Part shown: piece by piece, positions 43,256 through 48,391 of the stretch | Position numbering within the stretch: the stretch's first letter is position 1 | How the letters are laid out: the number at the start of each line of letters is the position of its first letter | Assembly: GCA_027014115.1 (NCBI GenBank) | Contig: JALWEJ010000031.1 | Location: 1 to 48,391 of the forward strand | Direction: 5' to 3' | DNA: 48,391 nucleotides | From: Desulfurellales bacterium | GTDB lineage: Bacteria; Campylobacterota_A; Desulfurellia; Desulfurellales; Hippeaceae | Translations under genes and position numbers: made by a program | The notes under the pieces: model-generated | Databases searched by the model: none | What the model was told of the DNA's origin: nothing | What the model saw: the letters and a program-made list of their open reading frames with translations, nothing else

Positions 43256-45576
43256 AAAAAATCAAACTCTCTTTTTTGATTATCTACAAATTTTCTTCTA
43301 TCAAATTTGAAATCATCATCAATAAACTCATCATGATCGTCAATTAAGTAAATTCCACAACATTCGTCATTATACTCATTGAGTTTTTTGATATATGGCA
43401 AGTTAAATATAAAAAACTGCATATAAAAGTTGAGTTTTGATTTTTCTATCTCTTTTTGCGTAAAGTTTTCTATGCTGTTTAGATTTTTAAGTTTCTTCCA
43501 TATAATTTTTCCGTCTAAATAACCCTCTTCAAGATACTCTTTATCAAACTGCTCCAAAAACTCATCATCAATTCTTAATCTAAAAGGAAAAAATATTGTA
43601 ATTCCACCTGTTTTTACAAGTCTCATTTTTTTGTAAATCTCTTTATACTCAAGCCTTTGAAGTAAGCTGAAAAACTCCTCTTTATTGGTCTGCACACCGA
43701 AGAATTTCTCTTTTTTTCCTTCCAATCTTTTTAAAACCTCTCTGTAACATTTTTCAAATTCTTTTTGTGCAAAATAATCTCTAATCTTTTTATCTTTTAA
43801 ACTTATGCCAAGTCTATTATCGTCTCTGTAAATGTCTTCTTCATTATCATAATCAAAAAAGTATGTCCTGCCTCTACCCAGAGCATTTCTATTTATCCTC
43901 CCTAAAAACTGCTCATCACTGTCAAAGGTTGAGATATCCTTTAAGCCAAGCTCCATATCTATATCAACACCGGCTTCAATAACTTGAGTTGAAACTATAA
44001 TAATCTTTTTGGCTTCTTTTGTTCGTCTAATTACCTTTTCTCGCAAAAGTTTATTATCATCACCGCTTAACTCATACACTTCATAATCATCGTTCAATTT
44101 TTTGATATACTCATAAAATTCTCTTGCACTGCTTTTTTTAATAAACTCTATTAAAACTCTATCTGCTTCTAAAACTTTTTGTTTCAAAACTTCAAAATCA
44201 ATTTCTTTTTCTAAAAGTGAAAAATCAACATCAACTCTATCTTTAAATAGAGGATTTAAAAAGTATTTTTTGCTGTCAAGCAAATCGACGAATTCCTCTT
44301 TTTGTTCCAAAAGTTTATCTATCTTTGGCAGTGTCGCACTCATTATGATGATTTTAAGATTTAAAAGCTTTGCAAAAGCATTGAAAAACTCCGCCATATA
44401 CCACCAAAGGTTATTGTCATAACTTTGAATCTCATCGAGAATTATCACGCTTCCACACAACTGCCAAAATGCAAAGTTCGCTTCTTTACCTGTGCCAAAT
44501 AATATTTCAAACAGATTTACATGGGTTGTTAAAATGAGTTCATAGTGATAAAAAAGCCGATTTAGGTAGATTTTCTCATATTGATTTTTATCATCCTCTT
44601 CATCATCTTTTATGGGTGTAATAGAGTTTATAACGGCAAAATTGAGGGTTTTAAAAATTTCTTCTATCTTATTTTTGGTCTGCTCTACTAAAGTATTAAA
44701 AGGGAAGATGTAAAAAATTTTTTTAGGATTCAGCTTTAGTGCCAAATTTAACGACATTAAAGTTTTGCCGGAACCTGTTGGAGCTTGCAAGTAAAAGACA
44801 TTTTTTGAAGGTTTAAGATTGCTTTCAGCCTCCAAAAACATTTTACTTCTAAGCTTGTCTATGGGGTTTTTGTAGTTTTTTGCCCTTATATTTTTAATAA
44901 TCTCAAAATCCTCAAACTTACTTTTTGCTCTTTTTACATCAAGCAAACCAAAACTATCTATTTTCAAATCCGTCATATACTCGAGTGTTGCATAATAATC
45001 TGCACTTATCAACAAAGAATATAAAAACTTTATAGCAATAAAACTCTCCATACTAAAGTATTTAAATTCCAGTGCAAACTCCCCAAACTCAAAGCATTCT
45101 TCTAAAAGCTCATTTTGCAGTCTTTCCACGAAACTATCAAATTCATCCAACTTTGAATGGTGTTTTGATATAATAAAGCTTAAAGAGATAAGTAAAAATA
45201 GTTTTTTGTTAAACTCATCATCACTCTCTTCATTTGCTGTTTCTTCTATATATTTTTTAAAAAACATCTTAGCACCCAAAAATGAGTGTTTTGAACTCTT
45301 AATATCCATCTTTTCATAAGCTTTTTCATAAGCTTCATTATGCATTTTTAGATACTGAAAAGCAGGATTTATCTTGCCTTCATCGTGCGAAATAACTGTA
45401 TCAAATATAAGTTTTCTTGCAAACTCTCTATCTTTGATTTTAAAACTATCTATAATTTTTTCTAAATCTATCTCTTTTTCTTTTATGATTTTTTGAAGAT
45501 ATTTTTCAACCAATGCTTTATGCTCATCAAGTTTTTCCGGTGGTTTTGTTGGGTGGGTGTGAGCGAATAGAATCAT
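43252..45576 (-). CDS. cas3: CRISPR-associated helicase-nuclease Cas3
   Basis: 774 residues. The N-terminal HD nuclease has His19, His64-Asp65 (SHDEGKINP), His97 and His139-His140. The superfamily 2 helicase has Walker A APTGSGKT (about 265-272), box II DEIQ (381-384), SAT (413-415), VSTQVIEAGVDID and the FLGRINR arginine motif. All key residues look intact, so the enzyme appears active. Cas3 degrades DNA marked by Cascade, but no cas5, cas6, cas7 or cas8 is present in the window. The gene follows the restriction-like gene by 6 nt, so it is in an operon with the OLD module. Confidence 0.95.
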   Translation of the reverse strand: MILFAHTHPTKPPEKLDEHKALVEKYLQKIIKEKEIDLEKIIDSFKIKDREFARKLIFDTVISHDEGKINPAFQYLKMHNEAYEKAYEKMDIKSSKHSFLGAKMFFKKYIEETANEESDDEFNKKLFLLISLSFIISKHHSKLDEFDSFVERLQNELLEECFEFGEFALEFKYFSMESFIAIKFLYSLLISADYYATLEYMTDLKIDSFGLLDVKRAKSKFEDFEIIKNIRAKNYKNPIDKLRSKMFLEAESNLKPSKNVFYLQAPTGSGKTLMSLNLALKLNPKKIFYIFPFNTLVEQTKNKIEEIFKTLNFAVINSITPIKDDEEDDKNQYEKIYLNRLFYHYELILTTHVNLFEILFGTGKEANFAFWQLCGSVIILDEIQSYDNNLWWYMAEFFNAFAKLLNLKIIIMSATLPKIDKLLEQKEEFVDLLDSKKYFLNPLFKDRVDVDFSLLEKEIDFEVLKQKVLEADRVLIEFIKKSSAREFYEYIKKLNDDYEVYELSGDDNKLLREKVIRRTKEAKKIIIVSTQVIEAGVDIDMELGLKDISTFDSDEQFLGRINRNALGRGRTYFFDYDNEEDIYRDDNRLGISLKDKKIRDYFAQKEFEKCYREVLKRLEGKKEKFFGVQTNKEEFFSLLQRLEYKEIYKKMRLVKTGGITIFFPFRLRIDDEFLEQFDKEYLEEGYLDGKIIWKKLKNLNSIENFTQKEIEKSKLNFYMQFFIFNLPYIKKLNEYNDECCGIYLIDDHDEFIDDDFKFDRRKFVDNQKREFDFL

Positions 45577-45582
45577 AATACT

Positions 45583-46545
45583 TTAAAAAATTCTTTCAAG
45601 ATTTTGAAATTCAACATTTAATTTTATAATTCTATATAAGCCATAAATTTTTTTAATAATTGTTAACTGCTTAAAATATCTTATTTTTTCATAAATTCTA
45701 TCTCTTAATGGCAATGTTGAAAAACCTTTTCGCATTAAAGCATCACTTGCTTGAAAATAAAATCTTCTATTTTGAGTATCATCTTGTAATAAAATATAAA
45801 ATACTCTATTATTATTTTCATCTTGATTTTCATCGCTTTCTAAAAAATAAATTCCACAGCTTCTTTCATCAGTATTTTCGAACAATTCGTCAGGATAATT
45901 ATCATTTGATATTAAATTTAATAATAAACCTTTTTCTGTTGTGGCAAATAAAAATGTTTGTAAATCAGGAATTTCGAATTGATTTGAAAACATTTCTTTT
46001 GCATGATTTGCATCAGCATTAACAATATAGTTTCTACTTCGGCAGATATTATTAACAAAATTATCTAATCTTTCTAAAAAATCTTTTAAAATTGGAATAT
46101 TATGATAAGAAACTGTGCTTATTCCATGTGCCCATGCTAAATTTATTGCTTCTTCATGAAAAAAGGTTGCAGAGAATACTATAGGGATATTTAAAAATCT
46201 AATTCTTTCTTCTCTTTGGTTGTAAAAATAATTTTCATCAATATCTTTTGTAACTCCAATAAATTCTCTTATTACATTTTTATAAATCCCATTTTTATAA
46301 TATTTACATTCAACCAATATCCTTAATGGATAAATAAAGGGTATATTTCTTTCATAAATTCCAATAAAATCTATTTGATGTTTTGTACCTCTACCTTGCA
46401 ATTCACCATCTTGAGAAATCAATTCACAAGGTTGTTGGTTAATTTGAGTTCCATTACTAAATTCACATTTTATAAATCCATTTTTTTCAAGCATTATAGA
46501 TACAAATATTTCAAATAAATAACCTCTTAACTGTGCGCAAGTCAT
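45583..46545 (-). CDS. PD-(D/E)xK restriction-endonuclease-like protein
   Basis: 320 residues. The N-terminal domain (about 1-150) looks like an Mrr-type nuclease: a helix with Glu12 (RGYLFEIFVSIML), then GRGTKHQIDFIG with Asp59, then ILVECKYY with Glu79 and Lys81, the usual catalytic set. The C-terminal half (about 150-320) is not recognised. Base composition is very AT-rich. The start lies 3 nt after the OLD-type gene and the stop 6 nt before cas3. It is probably a nuclease working with the AAA/TOPRIM protein in defence (inference). No methyltransferase gene accompanies it. Confidence 0.75.
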   Translation of the reverse strand: MTCAQLRGYLFEIFVSIMLEKNGFIKCEFSNGTQINQQPCELISQDGELQGRGTKHQIDFIGIYERNIPFIYPLRILVECKYYKNGIYKNVIREFIGVTKDIDENYFYNQREERIRFLNIPIVFSATFFHEEAINLAWAHGISTVSYHNIPILKDFLERLDNFVNNICRSRNYIVNADANHAKEMFSNQFEIPDLQTFLFATTEKGLLLNLISNDNYPDELFENTDERSCGIYFLESDENQDENNNRVFYILLQDDTQNRRFYFQASDALMRKGFSTLPLRDRIYEKIRYFKQLTIIKKIYGLYRIIKLNVEFQNLERIF

Positions 46546-46548
46546 ACA

Positions 46549-48363
46549 CTATTCCAATAATTCTTTAATTTTTTCAAACCAATTTTTTATTTCATCAAAT
46601 GCATTTAATTCTATAAATAATTCTTTTGTCATTTTTTTAGAAAGTTTTCCATTTAAAATACCTTTTATTGCATCTTCATTTTTGCCAGTTTTCGATATTA
46701 AAAATTTTGGTATATCTGCTTCATCCCATCTATCTGATATATCATTACATGAAATATTAAATTCTTCTTCAATAAGTTTTGGATGAATATAATTTTCCAT
46801 TTCTCGTTTTTTTGTTAAAAAACAACAAGACTCATCATCTCTTTCATTTACTTTTTGACAACTTTCTTTATATTGATTTGTAGATTTACCAGAGTTTAAA
46901 TCACTATCATATATATGAACTTCAATTATATTTGAATCTTTTAAATAATTTTTTTGAACCCAGTTTTTTAAATTACCTCCATTCATTGGAATAATATCTA
47001 CACATTCTAAATTTAATATTGTAAATAAATCAGTTATTTTGTTAATATTCCTTAAAAAATTTTCATCATGTCTACCTTCAACACATACAACTACCTTATT
47101 TTTATAATAAGGATGTATACCCAAAGCATTAGCAATTTTTTCTAATTTTTCATCTTCTTCTATTTCAATATTAGGCTGTTTTTCTCCTTTTTCAATAAAA
47201 ATCAATTGTTGTTTATCAACCATTTTTGCAATCTCAGGTGTATGAGTAGTAAGTAATATTTGGTAATTGTCTTGTTTAGATAATTTAATTAAAGCATCAA
47301 TTAAAAGTTTTTGATGATTTGGATGTTGAGAAGTCTCAGGCTCTTCTAGTGCGTATATAATATTTTTATTATTTTTTTCATTTGCCTTTCTTTCAGCTTC
47401 TGCTCTAAAATAATTTAATAAAACCATTCTTCTAAATCCACTACCTCTCTTATTTAAAGGAATACCATCATCACTTTCTAATGTAAAACTAAATAGACTA
47501 TCCCAATTTTTATTTTTTACAACAGGTTTTAAATTATCGGCTATTGGCAAACCCATATCTTGCATTTTTTCAATAGTCTTCCTACCAATTTCTTCTAATT
47601 TTGTTTCTATTTCTTTTTTTATATCTTCAAATTGTTCTTCTACTTGCATAACAATTTGTTTTGTAGCACTTTTTAATGGATTTTGTATATCTCCATCGCT
47701 ATCTTTATTTTCTCTATCACTCTGAAACAAAAAATATAACGGTAATTCTTTTTGTAAAGCACTCCAAATATTTTTGCCTTCATCTTTTTGTAAATCAATT
47801 TCAATAATACTAAATTCCGTAGAGCTATTAATATCATGGTTATATATTGCCTTTCTTATATCAGCACTTTTTGTTTTATCAATATCATCATAATTATCTA
47901 TGTTATCTTTTATAGATTCCAATTTTGATTTTAAATTGTTAATTTTCAAATTTATTATTGGTACTTCATAACAATTTGGATATTTAGCTCTTATAAAAAC
48001 TTTTTCTTTTGATAATTTATTATTTGATATATTATATATTTTAATAACTTCCAATAATCCTTTTTCGTTTAATAAGTATTCATCAACTAATTTTGTTTTA
48101 TTTGTAGTATCAATAATTATTTCAAAATCATCCTTAACTTCAAATTCTACTCCTATTTTAATAAAACTATCCTTAGAATTAATATTAAAATCATTTATAT
48201 CTATTTTAACAACTTCTTGTCCAAAGAATATATCTAATGCTTCTAAAATTGTTGATTTTCCTATATCATTTTGTCCTATAATTACATTCAAATCATTATC
48301 AAAAATAATTTTTACATCTTGATATACTCTAAAATTCTTTAAATACAAGCTTTTAAGTTTCAT
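46549..48363 (-). CDS. OLD-family AAA ATPase with TOPRIM nuclease domain
   Basis: 604 residues. An SMC/ABC-type ATPase: Walker A GQNDIGKS (30-37), a coiled region (about 140-290), the signature-like RGSGFRRM (306-313), Walker B IIYALEEPETSQHP (335-348) and H-loop LLTTHTPE. A C-terminal TOPRIM domain follows: VEGRHD with Glu429, MNGGNLKNW, IYDSD with Asp486 and Asp488, and KREMENYIHP (518-527). It is related to OLD and GajA nucleases; the REMENY motif also recalls the DUF4435-type TOPRIM of PARIS, so a fused PARIS-like protein is an alternative. The region is visibly more AT-rich than the chromosome to the left. The start at 48363 has AAAGG upstream, 28 nt from the window edge. Confidence 0.88.
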   Translation of the reverse strand: MKLKSLYLKNFRVYQDVKIIFDNDLNVIIGQNDIGKSTILEALDIFFGQEVVKIDINDFNINSKDSFIKIGVEFEVKDDFEIIIDTTNKTKLVDEYLLNEKGLLEVIKIYNISNNKLSKEKVFIRAKYPNCYEVPIINLKINNLKSKLESIKDNIDNYDDIDKTKSADIRKAIYNHDINSSTEFSIIEIDLQKDEGKNIWSALQKELPLYFLFQSDRENKDSDGDIQNPLKSATKQIVMQVEEQFEDIKKEIETKLEEIGRKTIEKMQDMGLPIADNLKPVVKNKNWDSLFSFTLESDDGIPLNKRGSGFRRMVLLNYFRAEAERKANEKNNKNIIYALEEPETSQHPNHQKLLIDALIKLSKQDNYQILLTTHTPEIAKMVDKQQLIFIEKGEKQPNIEIEEDEKLEKIANALGIHPYYKNKVVVCVEGRHDENFLRNINKITDLFTILNLECVDIIPMNGGNLKNWVQKNYLKDSNIIEVHIYDSDLNSGKSTNQYKESCQKVNERDDESCCFLTKKREMENYIHPKLIEEEFNISCNDISDRWDEADIPKFLISKTGKNEDAIKGILNGKLSKKMTKELFIELNAFDEIKNWFEKIKELLE

Positions 48364-48391
48364 ACTTATTACCTTTAAATAAAATTTATAC

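Noticed and set aside
43252-45576. Cas3 as an inactivated relic
   Set aside because: HD residues and all helicase motifs checked by eye are intact, and the frame is uninterrupted.

Overview
The window is a low-GC chromosomal segment of a Gram-negative, flagellated, chemotactic bacterium. The supporting signs are lipoproteins with lipobox signals, a rod/export flagellar operon, CheZ/CheV/CheX chemotaxis genes, and PaaK/ACT genes of the kind common in anaerobes. The mix of CheZ, CheV, MotE and split fli genes at this base composition fits something near Desulfurellales/Campylobacterota (Hippea- or Desulfurella-like). That placement is an impression from gene content, not a measured result.

Layout. 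1-2522: a lipoprotein gene behind a promoter that carries a run of nine G, a small membrane-protein gene that looks frameshifted, and a Bax-like glucosaminidase. 2524-5909: pepD, divergent from a five-LysM NlpC/P60 cell-wall hydrolase, then ruvC. 5896-15467 (minus strand): a tightly packed signalling operon, read as histidine kinase, Cache-HAMP membrane sensor, cheA, cheW, cheV, cheX, cheZ, cheY, oppF-like ATPase, rlmN. Upstream on the same strand are purB and rng, and then an orphan DppC-type permease. 19281-26246 (plus strand): a second lipoprotein, polA, hemE, hemH and an OmpR-type two-component pair, closely packed. 26330-33216 (plus strand): flgB, flgC, fliE, fliF, fliG, fliH, fliI, fliJ, motE. 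33203-38061 (minus strand): a LIV-type binding protein, a tandem-ACT protein, a PaaK-type CoA ligase, a glutaredoxin, ilvA and tRNA-Ala(CGC). 38260-39893: msrAB facing marC. 39986-40863: a hypothetical gene that appears broken by a frameshift.

The accessory end (about 40900-48391) is the most interesting part. A minus-strand operon reads OLD-type AAA/TOPRIM nuclease, PD-(D/E)xK restriction-like protein, cas3, cas4, cas1, cas2, then a very short decayed CRISPR array. All junctions are overlaps or gaps of 15 nt or less. No Cascade effector gene (cas5, cas6, cas7, cas8) is seen; the two-gene nuclease module occupies the place where a type I-B locus usually carries them. The window ends just upstream of the OLD gene, so Cascade could lie beyond it. 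One CRISPR spacer looks like part of a tRNA-His gene. Between two degenerate repeat copies sits a GC-rich, strongly folded plus-strand element with its own promoter-like and terminator-like signals, a candidate unknown non-coding RNA.

Other patterns: several genes (bax-like, lysM-nlpC, fliF, marC) have a good promoter whose -10 box ends 5-8 nt before the ATG and no Shine-Dalgarno sequence, which suggests leaderless mRNAs. A perfect 32-bp palindrome lies inside purB, and a textbook terminator hairpin lies inside the oppF-like gene on its coding strand.
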